Under the pieces are notes generated by a model, which saw only the letters and a program-made list of their open reading frames with translations, did not search any database and was not told the origin of the DNA. A DNA stretch of 64,000 nt from an uncultured Acetatifactor sp. (GTDB lineage Bacteria > Bacillota > Clostridia > Lachnospirales > Lachnospiraceae), in NCBI GenBank assembly GCA_949840885.1, contig CATKYJ010000006.1, positions 1-64,000 on the forward strand, written 5' to 3'. The translations under genes were made by a program, and so were the position numbers. Position 1 is the first letter of the stretch; the number at the start of each line of letters is the position of its first letter. Positions 23,743 to 32,812 of the stretch are shown one piece after another.

Positions 23743-25194
23743 GGAACCTATGAGACACCCATTGCCCTCCCGGGCCCCTTCGTTGGCCAGATAGACTTGG
23801 AAGCCGGAGCGGGGGTCTTCCAGGGTCAGGGACAGTTCATACTCCCCCGGGGCAAGGGAATGGATTTCCAGGGGAACCTCCAGCAGGATATCCCGGCCGG
23901 GAATCCAGGAGCGGGTGTCCGCATCCACCGGCAGCACATACTCCCCGCCGCCCTCTGTCTGCTTTATGTGCAGGGTCAGGTCAAAGTCCCGGCAGCTGGC
24001 ACAGAAGCCTGTATTCTCCAGCAGCAGAGAGAGAACCGGGCCGGGATCCACGGGAAAGGTAAGGCCGGAAGCCTTGAGCACATAGCGGTAGCCCAGGTGC
24101 GCGGCTATGTAGTCATAGCCATTCATGCCATCGAAAGGGCTTTCTCCATGGTAGCTGTCCGCCCTCCACTTGGACAGAACGGCTTCATCGTAAGCATCGT
24201 TCAGGTAGGAGATATGGATGGCAGCCAGATTCCGGACGGCAGAATGAAAATCATTGTACGGATTGTCTATGACCACCTCTCCGCCGTTGGGCACATAGTT
24301 GCAGAGGAGCTCTTGGAACGCAAGCTCGGACTGACGGGAGCGCTTTTCCCCGGCGGGAGCGTCAGGCCCCGGATCCGTTTCCCCATAGGTGCCCAGATCC
24401 GTCTCAGAGCCCAGAAGCCCGTCATTGTACAGGCCCAGCCGGGACGAAAAGGACGTGCCGAAATCCTCCTCCCCTGGCATCGGTTCTTGGAAAGCCTCGG
24501 CGATAGCGCGCCACTGGCCGGGTGTGCGGACTGCCAGGAAGATGGAAGGGTCTGTGACGGAAAACAGGTGGCTGATGAGAGTGATCATGTCTTCCTGATT
24601 GGTATACCGGGAGCCGTGCATCTCGCCCCAGGCGCCCACGTAGATGCCCTGGAGGATATGGACACAGTCCGAGTGGAGATTGACGATTTCCGCTGTCTGG
24701 GACATATGCTCCAGGATTTGGGAGATGCTTTCCGGCTCCGTCTCCTGAGGACGGCCATCCCAGTCGTAGAGGAACCGGATGATCAGCTGCCTGCCTCTGG
24801 AATGCCAGGTGTCCAGGATGCGGCTTAGCTGGCGCAGGCCGGCATCGCTGACAGGGGCATTGGCGTAATTTCGCAGATTGAACTGGAGGAGCACAAGGCC
24901 GGGGCCGTATTCCTGTTCCAGGATGGAGGTCAGGTCATAGTCGGGATCGTCCGACAAAAGATAAGCGTGGATCCGGTACCATCCGATGTAGGGATTGTCC
25001 AGTTCGGCTGCGGACTCCCTATAGGGGGCCGGAGTGTATTCGGGAATGTATATGATAGTGTCCGCAATAATGTCCTGGGCGAGGGAAGAGAGCTCTTTGC
25101 CCAGGGTGGAGACCTTTCCGCTAAGCAGGGAGATGTTTGCTGCCAGGGCCAGGATGGCCAGTGTTCTGATGGTTTTCATATATTCTGCATCCAA
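23716..25194 (-). CDS. DUF4874/DUF4832 protein with signal sequence
   Basis: A 492-residue reverse-strand paralogue of the neighbouring gene. It has a hydrophobic N-terminal segment (TLAILALAANISLLSG) that looks like a signal peptide or anchor; MKTIRTL at 25179 is a plausible alternative start. Shared blocks include NPYIGWYRIHAY, GIYVGAWGEMHGSRY, AVRTPGQWRAIAEAF, RLGLYNDGLLGSETDLGTYG and a C-terminal beta-sandwich. The TIM-barrel domain suggests a glycoside hydrolase acting outside the cell, possibly filling the hydrolase role of the missing PelA. The 3' ends of the two paralogues overlap by 27 bases. Confidence 0.72.
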   Translation of the reverse strand: MDAEYMKTIRTLAILALAANISLLSGKVSTLGKELSSLAQDIIADTIIYIPEYTPAPYRESAAELDNPYIGWYRIHAYLLSDDPDYDLTSILEQEYGPGLVLLQFNLRNYANAPVSDAGLRQLSRILDTWHSRGRQLIIRFLYDWDGRPQETEPESISQILEHMSQTAEIVNLHSDCVHILQGIYVGAWGEMHGSRYTNQEDMITLISHLFSVTDPSIFLAVRTPGQWRAIAEAFQEPMPGEEDFGTSFSSRLGLYNDGLLGSETDLGTYGETDPGPDAPAGEKRSRQSELAFQELLCNYVPNGGEVVIDNPYNDFHSAVRNLAAIHISYLNDAYDEAVLSKWRADSYHGESPFDGMNGYDYIAAHLGYRYVLKASGLTFPVDPGPVLSLLLENTGFCASCRDFDLTLHIKQTEGGGEYVLPVDADTRSWIPGRDILLEVPLEIHSLAPGEYELSLTLEDPRSGFQVYLANEGAREGNGCLIGSLAIREFPQ

Positions 25195-25231
25195 TTCTGT
25201 CAGTGGTAGGGGAAGCCTTGTTGCTCGGCGT

Positions 25232-25260
25232 ATTATAGCATATGGTAAATGAAAAAGCCA
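25232..25260 (-). promoter_or_regulatory. Possible reverse promoter for the secreted DUF4832 gene
   Basis: Reverse-strand TGCTATAAT (extended -10, TATAAT at 25232-25237) with a weak TGGCTT at 25255-25260, 17 bases upstream. It is 38 bases before the gene start. Confidence 0.45.
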
Positions 25261-25460
25261 TAGATTACTATAAATTTTATCTATATTCGCAATCCGGGAT
25301 TTCTGCTGAAAGGATCTCTTCGGATTTCCGGCTGATTCTTATGGCGGTTGTAGATGCGGCCGGAGAGTAATAAATATAAGGATAGACGAAACTGTGGAGA
25401 TGGCTGAAGCCCGGCAGAGAAAGGGCTGCCGGCCAGGGATGTGGGGGAGGAGAAAGCGGC

Positions 25461-26525
25461 GTGAAGAAAGTATCGGTGATCATTCCCATGTATCAGGCGG
25501 AACGCTATATCAGGCAGTGCATCCTGTCTGCCGTCAGCCAGACCTATCCCGAACTGGAGATTTTGGTCATCGATGACGGGTCTGTAGATAAGGGGCCTGC
25601 CATCTGTAGGGAGTTGGCGGAGACGGACGGGCGGATACAGGTGCTGTCCCAGGAGAACCGGGGAGTTTCCGCCGCCAGGAACCATGGGCTTGACGCAGCA
25701 AAAGGGGAGTATGTCTTCTTCCTGGACAGCGATGATGCCATCCACCCCCGCCTGCTGGAGGAACTGGTGGGCAGGGCGGAAAAATGGGGGGCAGGGCTGG
25801 CTTTCTGCGGCTATGCCAAAATGGACAGCGGGCAGATGGAGGAGACACTTGGGAGGGCTTCCGATGGGATGCCCCCAAAAGGGCAGGAGCAGGCGCAGGA
25901 CGGAGAGAATGAGTCTGCCGGGGAGGCAGCGACGAGGATGTACAGTGCTGGAGCCCAGTGGCATGCGGCGGACGAGGAGGGGACGAAAGAATGGTTTCAC
26001 AGGGAGTACACGGATATTTTCTCGGGAATCGGCGGCAAGCTGATCCTGCAGGACGCCCTGGGGGAGATTCGGTTCGACAGGAGCCTGGCCAACGGGGAGG
26101 ACACCTGGTTTCTGTACCAGTTGATCCAGGTGCGGAGCGTGTACTGTGAAGACCAGTGGTATTACTACAGAACCCATCCGGAGAGCGTCACTCATTCCGC
26201 CGGGACTGCGAGAGGGAGACGGTATTTTGAGTGCACAAAGCGGATCAGGGACAGCGAATTCCAAAAAGGGCAAAGGGATCACGCTATGAGATGGGAGATC
26301 ATCCTGGCAGACCAGATCCGGAGGAGCTATGAGTCCCTGCGGCGCGGAGGAGAGCGGGGAGAGGCAAAGCGCCTGCGAAAGATAGCCGCTGTGGAGAGAA
26401 AGCATCCTCTGTTCGGCGAGATATGCCTTAGCGACAGGATTCTCTTCTGCTGCTGCTTCTATTGTTATCCTGCATATGTAATTTTAAATAATTTTGTACA
26501 AATTTTAGTGAAACACAGACTTTAG
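25461..26525 (+). CDS. GT2 glycosyltransferase
   Basis: A 354-residue GT-A enzyme with SVIIPMYQAERYIRQCI, VIDDGSVDKG, ENRGVSAARNHGLDAA and the metal-binding FFLDSDDAI. A hydrophobic stretch near the C terminus (LFCCCFYCYPAYVILNNFV) may anchor it. The GTG start follows GGGGAGGAG. It opens the second gene block of the locus and is likely a cytoplasmic enzyme building the repeat unit. An insert around residues 125-185 is Gly/Glu-rich and less conserved. Confidence 0.88.
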   Translation: MKKVSVIIPMYQAERYIRQCILSAVSQTYPELEILVIDDGSVDKGPAICRELAETDGRIQVLSQENRGVSAARNHGLDAAKGEYVFFLDSDDAIHPRLLEELVGRAEKWGAGLAFCGYAKMDSGQMEETLGRASDGMPPKGQEQAQDGENESAGEAATRMYSAGAQWHAADEEGTKEWFHREYTDIFSGIGGKLILQDALGEIRFDRSLANGEDTWFLYQLIQVRSVYCEDQWYYYRTHPESVTHSAGTARGRRYFECTKRIRDSEFQKGQRDHAMRWEIILADQIRRSYESLRRGGERGEAKRLRKIAAVERKHPLFGEICLSDRILFCCCFYCYPAYVILNNFVQILVKHRL

Positions 26526-26546
26526 TGAAACGGAGGGGCCAGTGAG

Positions 26547-27680
26547 ATGGGGGATAAGAATGCGGAGGTGGGAATCATTACATTCCACTGTTCCAACAAT
26601 TACGGCGCGATGTTGCAGGCCTACGGGCTGAAGCGCTTTCTGTGCGACAGAGGTGTCGGAACCCAAATCGTGCGCTATGAGCCGCCCTATATGACAGGCC
26701 GTCACTGGTGGATTCCCTATGCGCCGATAAAGGGGCTGAAGGGCCGGGTCTGGGGGCTGTTCAACATGTGGAACGGGTTCCTGGCCCATATGCGGGTGAG
26801 GGAGGAGTTCTCCAGGCAGCGGGCGAACATGGAGCGGTTTAGGAGGACTTATCTGCTGGAGCCGGGGCAGCGAAAGGCGCTGTCCGTCAGGGGACTTGGC
26901 AGGTTTTCCTACCGATATTATATCGTGGGCAGCGACCAGATCTGGAACCCCGCCATCACCTGCGGGCTGCGGAAAGCCTATTTCGGAGCTTTTCAGGCCA
27001 GGGGGAAAGAAAAGGTCGTCTCCTATGCTGCCAGCTTCGGCGGAGCGTCCATTCCTGCTCGGTATGACGAGGATTTTGAGAAGCTGGTAAGGCATGTGGA
27101 TGCCCTGTCCGTCCGGGAGGAAGCGGCGATTCCCTATGTGAAGAAGCATTACGCGGGGGAAGTAAGCGCAGTGCTGGATCCGGTGTTTTTCCTGGACGGG
27201 GAAAGCTGGCAGCAGGCGGAAGCGCTTCCGGACAAAAAGGGCTATATCCTGCTTTACGTCACGGAGGGCAACCGTAAGATGGCGGAGTACGCCGGGAGGC
27301 TGGCCCGGGAGAAAGGCCTGTCCGTGGTGGAGGTGCGGGCAGGGCTCCAGGGAGCGGATCAGGGATTTTTCCTGGACGTAACGGCAGGCCCGGCGGAGTT
27401 TCTGGGCTATATCCACCATGCGGACTATGTGGTGACCAATTCTTTCCATGCGGTGGCTTTCAGCATCATCTTTCAGAAGAAATTCCTGGCCTTTGCCCAC
27501 AGCAGCCTAAGCGCCAGGCTGCAGAATATCCTGCGGATTCACGGGCTGGAGGACAGAATCTGCCAGGACGGCCACAGGGACATCGATGCCCCTGTGGACT
27601 GGCAGGAAGTGCGGCGGCGGACAGCGGAGGCCTGCCGGGCCTCCGGAGAGTTTTTGCTGCGGAATCTGGGCAGGGGATAG
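26547..27680 (+). CDS. Polysaccharide pyruvyl transferase family protein
   Basis: A 377-residue protein of the CsaB/WcaK family: GIITFHCSNNYGAMLQAYGL start, VGSDQIWNPA, LDPVFFLDG and TNSFHAVAFSIIF (the conserved SFH in the C-terminal half). These enzymes transfer pyruvate from phosphoenolpyruvate to a sugar, giving a ketal and a negative charge on the polymer. The next gene is an Fe-S F420-hydrogenase-beta-like protein, a pair often seen together in polysaccharide loci. RBS GGAGGGG. Confidence 0.9.
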   Translation: MGDKNAEVGIITFHCSNNYGAMLQAYGLKRFLCDRGVGTQIVRYEPPYMTGRHWWIPYAPIKGLKGRVWGLFNMWNGFLAHMRVREEFSRQRANMERFRRTYLLEPGQRKALSVRGLGRFSYRYYIVGSDQIWNPAITCGLRKAYFGAFQARGKEKVVSYAASFGGASIPARYDEDFEKLVRHVDALSVREEAAIPYVKKHYAGEVSAVLDPVFFLDGESWQQAEALPDKKGYILLYVTEGNRKMAEYAGRLAREKGLSVVEVRAGLQGADQGFFLDVTAGPAEFLGYIHHADYVVTNSFHAVAFSIIFQKKFLAFAHSSLSARLQNILRIHGLEDRICQDGHRDIDAPVDWQEVRRRTAEACRASGEFLLRNLGRG

Positions 27681-27706
27681 GGGGCTTGGAAAGGAGAGGA
27701 GCCGGG

Positions 27707-28840
27707 ATGGAGTTATATCGGGAAAAAGAGACATGCTGCGGCTGCGGCGCATGCGCGGACATATGCCCTGTAGGCGCCATACATATGGCCATGGACGAGG
27801 AGGGCTTCCGATATCCGGAAATTGACGAAAAAACGTGTATAAAATGCGGAAAGTGCGCATCTGCATGCCCCATGAAAGGAAAGAGGGCAGAGAAAGCAAA
27901 GAATTCCTATTTGGGTGTCCGGGCAAAGGACAGAAAGCTGCGCCTGGCCAGTTCCTCCGGCGGCATGTTTCCTCTGCTGGCGGACTATGTGCTCCGGCAG
28001 CAGGGAGTGGTCTGCGGCGCTGCCTATGACGGGGACATGAGAGTGGTTCACAGGGAAGCCCGGGACAGGCAGGAGCTGGATGCCCTGAAGCGGACGAAAT
28101 ATGTCCAGAGCGACCTGACGGGAGTCTATCGCCGAATCCGCCGGCACCTGGAGGAGGGCAGATGGGTGTTGTTTTGCGGCACGCCCTGCCAGGCCCATGC
28201 CCTGAGGCTGTTTTTGGGAAAAGCTTATCCGAAGCTTATCCTGGCGGATCTGGTCTGTTACGGAGCCCCCTCTCCCGGCATATGGGCTTCCTATGTGAGG
28301 AGCCTGGAGCGGAAGCAGGGCGGTAAAATGACAGCGTTCTCCTTTCGGGACAAGCGGGCGGGGGACAATGGGCACACCTGCGCCTATGTGGCGGCCGGAA
28401 AGGAGTACGCAGGGAGCCTGAACGCTGATCTGTTCTGCAGGATGTATTTTACCGACCATATCATCCGGCCCTCCTGCCACGCCTGCGGATACTGCTCCGT
28501 AGACAGGGACAGCGATTTCACATTGGGCGATTTCTGGGGGCTTGGGAAAGTCAGGCCGGACATGGATGATGGTTTCGGCACCTCCATGGTCATCCTTCAT
28601 ACGGAGCAGGCCAGGAAAATCTGGGAAGAAGTGAAAGGGGAGGCGGATTGGTTCCCCTGCAGGCGGGAGGATGTGCTGCAGCCAAGACTGCAGACCCCCA
28701 CGAAAGCCGCGGCAGGGCGGGCGCAGTTCATGAATCTGTACCGCAGGCTTCCCTTTCCGCTGTTCCTGAAATGGTTTTGGCTGAAGCAGACCTGGGCAGG
28801 AGCATGGAGACGGCTGACAGGGGGGAGAGGTGGAAAATAA
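27707..28840 (+). CDS. F420-hydrogenase beta-like Fe-S protein
   Basis: A 377-residue protein with two 4Fe-4S motifs at the N terminus (CCGCGACADICP and CIKCGKCASACP), then a domain like the F420 hydrogenase/dehydrogenase beta subunit (SSGGMFPLLADYVL, CGTPCQAHALRLFLG, and DRDSDFTLGDFWG near the end). It probably transfers electrons to or from a flavin. Proteins of this kind accompany pyruvyl transferases in surface-polysaccharide clusters, but the reaction is unknown. ATG 27707 with AAGGAGAGG replaces an earlier TTG in frame. Confidence 0.85.
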   Translation: MELYREKETCCGCGACADICPVGAIHMAMDEEGFRYPEIDEKTCIKCGKCASACPMKGKRAEKAKNSYLGVRAKDRKLRLASSSGGMFPLLADYVLRQQGVVCGAAYDGDMRVVHREARDRQELDALKRTKYVQSDLTGVYRRIRRHLEEGRWVLFCGTPCQAHALRLFLGKAYPKLILADLVCYGAPSPGIWASYVRSLERKQGGKMTAFSFRDKRAGDNGHTCAYVAAGKEYAGSLNADLFCRMYFTDHIIRPSCHACGYCSVDRDSDFTLGDFWGLGKVRPDMDDGFGTSMVILHTEQARKIWEEVKGEADWFPCRREDVLQPRLQTPTKAAAGRAQFMNLYRRLPFPLFLKWFWLKQTWAGAWRRLTGGRGGK

Positions 28841-28860
28841 TAAATTTGGAGGAAAGTGAC

Positions 28861-30564
28861 ATGACGGGAATGTTCAGATATCTCACCGGGATACTGGAGA
28901 AAAAGGAGCAGAGGATCTGGAAGCTGTACGCAGCTTTCAGTTTCTTAAGCCCTGTGGTGGATATCTTCAGCTTTTCGGTGATTATCTATATCATCAACAG
29001 GGTGGTGCAGGAGAACAGGGCATCCGACAGGTTGATAGCATTTACGCTTTTTATGGTGTTATTGTCCCTGCTGAAATGTCTTTTCGAACTGTACAAGAGC
29101 CGGGTCTCCAACCGTTTCATCTACAACGGGGCCCAGAAGCTGTCCATGAAGATTTACGAGCTGCTGATCAAGGAGGACCTGACGGAGCACAACAAAAAAA
29201 GCGCCATGCAGGCCCTGAACATGGTGCGAAACGACACTACAAGCTGCATCCAGATCATCACGGACTGCATTGGAATCGTGGTGAACGCCGTCACCATGGC
29301 GGGCTATGGAGTGATGCTGATCTATGTGTCGAAATGGATTGGAGTGGCCAGCTTTGCATTGCTGCTGATACTCATGGCTTTTGCGTTCGTACGGATGCGG
29401 GCGCGGATGCGGGCCTACGGCGAGAAATCCCGGGCCTGCGCTATCAAGGCCAATTCCCAGATTACCATCGCCTATGGCTCTTTCAAGGAGATGAAGATTG
29501 ACGACCGCGCTGCTTTCGTCCTGGGGAAATATAAGGATGCCAGCAGCGATTATGCTCAGGTACAGGGGGAATATAAATACAAGTTGGGCAGCATCGGCGT
29601 CATTCTGCAGAATTCCATCATGGCTGCCATGTTCGTGATATTGGCTGTAATCTTGGTATTCGGCACGAATCTGGCCGCGGTGCTGGCACCCATGGTGGTG
29701 TACATCACGGCGCTGGTCAGGATGCTGCCCATGGCCTACACGATTTTGAGCGGGATGAACAATGTGGAATTCGCGGGGAAAGCTTATGACGCCATTCGGG
29801 AGTGCATGTCGAGATATGACGGAATGAAAGAGGAGGAATGGCGTATGGGACAGCTGCGCCAGAAGCGCCTGACCTTTGAAAAAGGGGTTTTTGTCAGGAA
29901 CCTGACCTTTGGCTATAATGACAGGGTGAAGATATTTGAGGATGCCTCCATAGACATTCCTGTGGGCTGCTCCATTGCCATCATCGGCGCTTCGGGGGCG
30001 GGGAAGACCACCTTTGTGGATCTTTTGCTGGGACTGCTGAAGCCCCAGAGCGGCCATGTGTTCTTCGATGACTATGATATTGTAGAACAGCGGGATTCCC
30101 GGGGCCCCTGCAGGGCCAGCATGGGAGAATTGGTGAGTTACATCCCCCAGACAGTGTACCTGAACGGGGAGACCGTCCAGAACAATGTGGCTTTTTTTGA
30201 GGACGAGGGGGAAATCGATAAGGCCAGGGTGGAGGAATGCCTGAAATGCGCCCAGATATGGGAGGACGTGCAGCGGATGCCGGATGGGGTGCACACCCTG
30301 ATCGGAGAGAACGGAACCGCCATCTCCGGGGGACAGAGGCAGCGGATCGCCCTGGCCCGGGCGCTGTACAAGGACTTTGAACTGCTGGTGATGGACGAGG
30401 CCACGGCAGCGCTGGACATGGAGACGGAAATGGCGGTCATTGATTCCATTCGCCAGATCAAGGAAGACAAGACTCTGATCATGGTGACCCACCACATGAG
30501 CCTGGCCAATGAATGCGATGTGGTCTACAGGATTGAGGATCGGAAGATCGTGCAGGTGAAGTAA
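28861..30564 (+). CDS. ABC exporter, membrane-ATPase fusion
   Basis: A 567-residue half transporter. Five to six membrane segments lie in residues 15-300; the ATPase follows with Walker A (GASGAGKTTFVDLL), Q-loop (YIPQTVYLNG), signature (ISGGQRQRIALARAL), Walker B (LLVMDEATAALD) and the H-loop (VTHHM). All key residues are present, so it is likely an active exporter acting as a homodimer. In this locus it may flip a lipid-linked oligosaccharide. ATG 28861 follows TTGGAGGAAAG. An in-frame longer reading starts inside the previous gene without a ribosome binding site. Confidence 0.88.
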   Translation: MTGMFRYLTGILEKKEQRIWKLYAAFSFLSPVVDIFSFSVIIYIINRVVQENRASDRLIAFTLFMVLLSLLKCLFELYKSRVSNRFIYNGAQKLSMKIYELLIKEDLTEHNKKSAMQALNMVRNDTTSCIQIITDCIGIVVNAVTMAGYGVMLIYVSKWIGVASFALLLILMAFAFVRMRARMRAYGEKSRACAIKANSQITIAYGSFKEMKIDDRAAFVLGKYKDASSDYAQVQGEYKYKLGSIGVILQNSIMAAMFVILAVILVFGTNLAAVLAPMVVYITALVRMLPMAYTILSGMNNVEFAGKAYDAIRECMSRYDGMKEEEWRMGQLRQKRLTFEKGVFVRNLTFGYNDRVKIFEDASIDIPVGCSIAIIGASGAGKTTFVDLLLGLLKPQSGHVFFDDYDIVEQRDSRGPCRASMGELVSYIPQTVYLNGETVQNNVAFFEDEGEIDKARVEECLKCAQIWEDVQRMPDGVHTLIGENGTAISGGQRQRIALARALYKDFELLVMDEATAALDMETEMAVIDSIRQIKEDKTLIMVTHHMSLANECDVVYRIEDRKIVQVK

Positions 30565-30586
30565 GGCAGGAATGGGAGAAAGGAAG

Positions 30587-31642
30587 ATGGTTTCAGAGAA
30601 AGAGAAATGGAAAGCCGGGCTGGTGTCCATTGTCACGCCGGTCTACAACGGGGAGGGGTATCTGGCGAAGATGCTGGATTCCGTGCTGGCGCAGACGTAT
30701 CCCCATATAGAGATGATTCTGGCGGACGATGGCTCCGGGGACGGGACGGTGCAGGTGGCGAAAAGGTATGAGGGGAGATTCGCCGCCAGGGGCTATGGCT
30801 ACCGCATCATAAGGGCGGTGCACAAGAACGCCTCAGCTGCCATCAACGCGGGGCTGCCCTATGTGACGGGGGAGTACCTGATCTGGCCGGACAGCGATGA
30901 TGTGCTGGAGCCGGAATCCGTGGCGAGGCGGGTGGAATTCCTCCAAAGCCACCTCCGGTACGAATGCGTCAGATCCCTGTCCTATTATTTTGACGAAAAG
31001 ACCGGAGCGCGGCTGGAAAAGGGGGACGAGCAAATAGGGGATTTATCCAGGGAGGATCTGTTCTGGGATGTGCTGGAGTCCAAGACCTTTGTCTGCTGCG
31101 GCTGCTATATGCTGAAGTCGGAACGCTTTTTTGAGATATATCCCGGGCGGCGGATTCCGGAATATGACGTGGGACAGAATTTCCAGATGCTGCTGCCCTA
31201 TCTGTATCGGCATAAATGTCCTACTATCCGTGAAGAATTGTACGGCGTAGCGGTGAGGGCGGGGAGCCATTCCAGGACAGGGCTGACTCAGGCTCAGGAG
31301 GAGAAAAAGTACGCTGATTACGAGAGCCTGGCGGATGATATCGCAAAACTCTGCGGCCTGGCGGATGAGGCATCCAGGCAGCACATCACGGCTTGGAAAG
31401 CAGCCCGCCGCTATAGGATCTCCCTGAAATACCGCCGGTGGAAAGAAGCGCTGAAAGCTTTGGGGCAGCTGAGCAGCTGCGGGGGCCTGCGCATAGGGGA
31501 GGCGCTGAAAGAGGTCATCTGGGCGTTTTTCGTCAAGGGCTGGGTGGCGGAAAGACTGTATCCTTATTATCGAAAAATTATTGATAGAAAAGCGGAAAAA
31601 AGACAAAGCACGCCCGGTCATCTGCGCTCCAGCCAGAAATAG
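30587..31642 (+). CDS. GT2 glycosyltransferase
   Basis: A 351-residue GT-A enzyme: LVSIVTPVYNGEGYLAKMLDSVL, LADDGSGDGT and LIWPDSDDVL (DXD). The C-terminal part is basic and helical. ATG 30587 follows GAGAAAGGAAG; ATG 30572 is an alternative. Its 3' end overlaps by 25 bases the 3' end of a GT2 gene on the opposite strand, so the two transcripts are partly complementary. Confidence 0.87.
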   Translation: MVSEKEKWKAGLVSIVTPVYNGEGYLAKMLDSVLAQTYPHIEMILADDGSGDGTVQVAKRYEGRFAARGYGYRIIRAVHKNASAAINAGLPYVTGEYLIWPDSDDVLEPESVARRVEFLQSHLRYECVRSLSYYFDEKTGARLEKGDEQIGDLSREDLFWDVLESKTFVCCGCYMLKSERFFEIYPGRRIPEYDVGQNFQMLLPYLYRHKCPTIREELYGVAVRAGSHSRTGLTQAQEEKKYADYESLADDIAKLCGLADEASRQHITAWKAARRYRISLKYRRWKEALKALGQLSSCGGLRIGEALKEVIWAFFVKGWVAERLYPYYRKIIDRKAEKRQSTPGHLRSSQK

Positions 31643-32739
31643 CTGATCCTGGAGATCAGGGCAGTCAGGAGATAACAGCGCAGCCAAAAGACAGCCACCA
31701 GAACCCTGCGGGGCAAAATACCGGTGCTGCGATTGTACGCAAATGCCTCCCCGTAAAGCGGGCTGCAGCGCAGCTTACGGCACAAAGTCCGGCTTTCCCG
31801 GTAGCTTCCGGGGCTTAAGGGGCTGAAAATCTCCCGGATAAGGACATAGGTCAGGTTGTCTAGGGCATAGGAGCAGTAATCCCGCTTCAGACGGGAGAGC
31901 ATGCCGTTTTCCTCCAGCGCATTCCTGACAGCCGCCAGCAGCCTTGCATGGTTCTCCCGCAGGCCGGGATGGAATCTATGGGAGGAGGAGTCCCCGTGGA
32001 TATCATAGAAGTATACCATCCTGGGGATGTAAGCGCAGGATTTCGTTCGAAGCTGGTACTCCAGATTGAAGAGCAGATCCTCGCCGATGAAGATATCCGG
32101 TGAGAAACGGATGGAATACCGTTCTATCAGGCTCCGCCTGTAAGCCCTGGCACAGGGGGTGCGGAAATCCGGGGTGCAATGCTCCGCCAGGGGCCTGGGC
32201 ACCAGGATGCGGCTGATCAGTTCCGGCATTTCTCCGCCCCCATAAAGAAGCACTTGCCCCGGGGAATCACCAGCGATTCCTCTGTCCTGGACTTTCGGAG
32301 TGCTGTCCGCGGCCATGGAATCAGAGCCGGATAAGCCGGATAAGCGGTCAGGCCGGGCAGCGGGGGAGGCATGCAGGGCGAACTGGAACAGGATCATGTC
32401 CTGCTCCTGATATTTCGATGCAGCTATCATCCCCAGGAAATCATCGGTGATAAAATCGTCCGAATCCAGGAACACGATCCATTCCCCACGGGCCGCATCC
32501 AACCCTCGGTTCCTGGCGGCGGATACACCCTTGTTTTCCTGGGAGAGAAAGACGATGCGGCTGTCCTTTTTTGCATATGCCCTGCAGATTTCCGGCCCGG
32601 CATCCGTGGAGCCGTCGTTGACCAGAATGATCTCGAAGTCGCTGTATGTGGAAGCCAGCACCGAATCAATGCAGCGGCGCAGGTAGGGTTCCGCGTTGTA
32701 CACGGGGATGATTACGGATATCAAGATTTGTGCCCTCAT
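31618..32739 (-). CDS. GT2 glycosyltransferase
   Basis: A 373-residue reverse-strand GT-A enzyme: ILISVIIPVYNAEPYLRRCIDSVL, LVNDGSTDAGPEI, NKGVSAARNRGLDAARG and VFLDSDDFI. A Ser/Pro-rich insert lies around residues 128-160. The end is hydrophobic and basic (FWLRCYLLTALISRISYFW), suggesting membrane association. It shares a short divergent upstream region with the GT2 gene at 32813, which carries the inverted repeat at 32755-32779. Confidence 0.87.
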   Translation of the reverse strand: MRAQILISVIIPVYNAEPYLRRCIDSVLASTYSDFEIILVNDGSTDAGPEICRAYAKKDSRIVFLSQENKGVSAARNRGLDAARGEWIVFLDSDDFITDDFLGMIAASKYQEQDMILFQFALHASPAARPDRLSGLSGSDSMAADSTPKVQDRGIAGDSPGQVLLYGGGEMPELISRILVPRPLAEHCTPDFRTPCARAYRRSLIERYSIRFSPDIFIGEDLLFNLEYQLRTKSCAYIPRMVYFYDIHGDSSSHRFHPGLRENHARLLAAVRNALEENGMLSRLKRDYCSYALDNLTYVLIREIFSPLSPGSYRESRTLCRKLRCSPLYGEAFAYNRSTGILPRRVLVAVFWLRCYLLTALISRISYFWLERR

Positions 32740-32756
32740 TTCTGTATGAATTATAT
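32728..32756 (+). promoter_or_regulatory. Candidate promoter for GT2 gene at 32813
   Basis: TTGTGC (32728-32733) and TTATAT (32751-32756), spacing 17. Weak match; supported by its position just before the inverted repeat, as at 42.9 kb. Confidence 0.4.
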
Positions 32757-32779
32757 AGGAAGCTGTATTTGCTTCCTAT
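32755..32779. promoter_or_regulatory. Inverted repeat, candidate operator
   Basis: Perfect nine-base arms ATAGGAAGC and GCTTCCTAT separated by seven bases, in the divergent gap between two GT2 genes. Exactly the same arms with the same spacing occur at 42914-42938. A shared regulator site is likely; a 5' mRNA hairpin is the alternative. Confidence 0.7.
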
Positions 32780-32812
32780 TACTATAGTATATTTTAGGAG
32801 AAAAGGCAAGCT

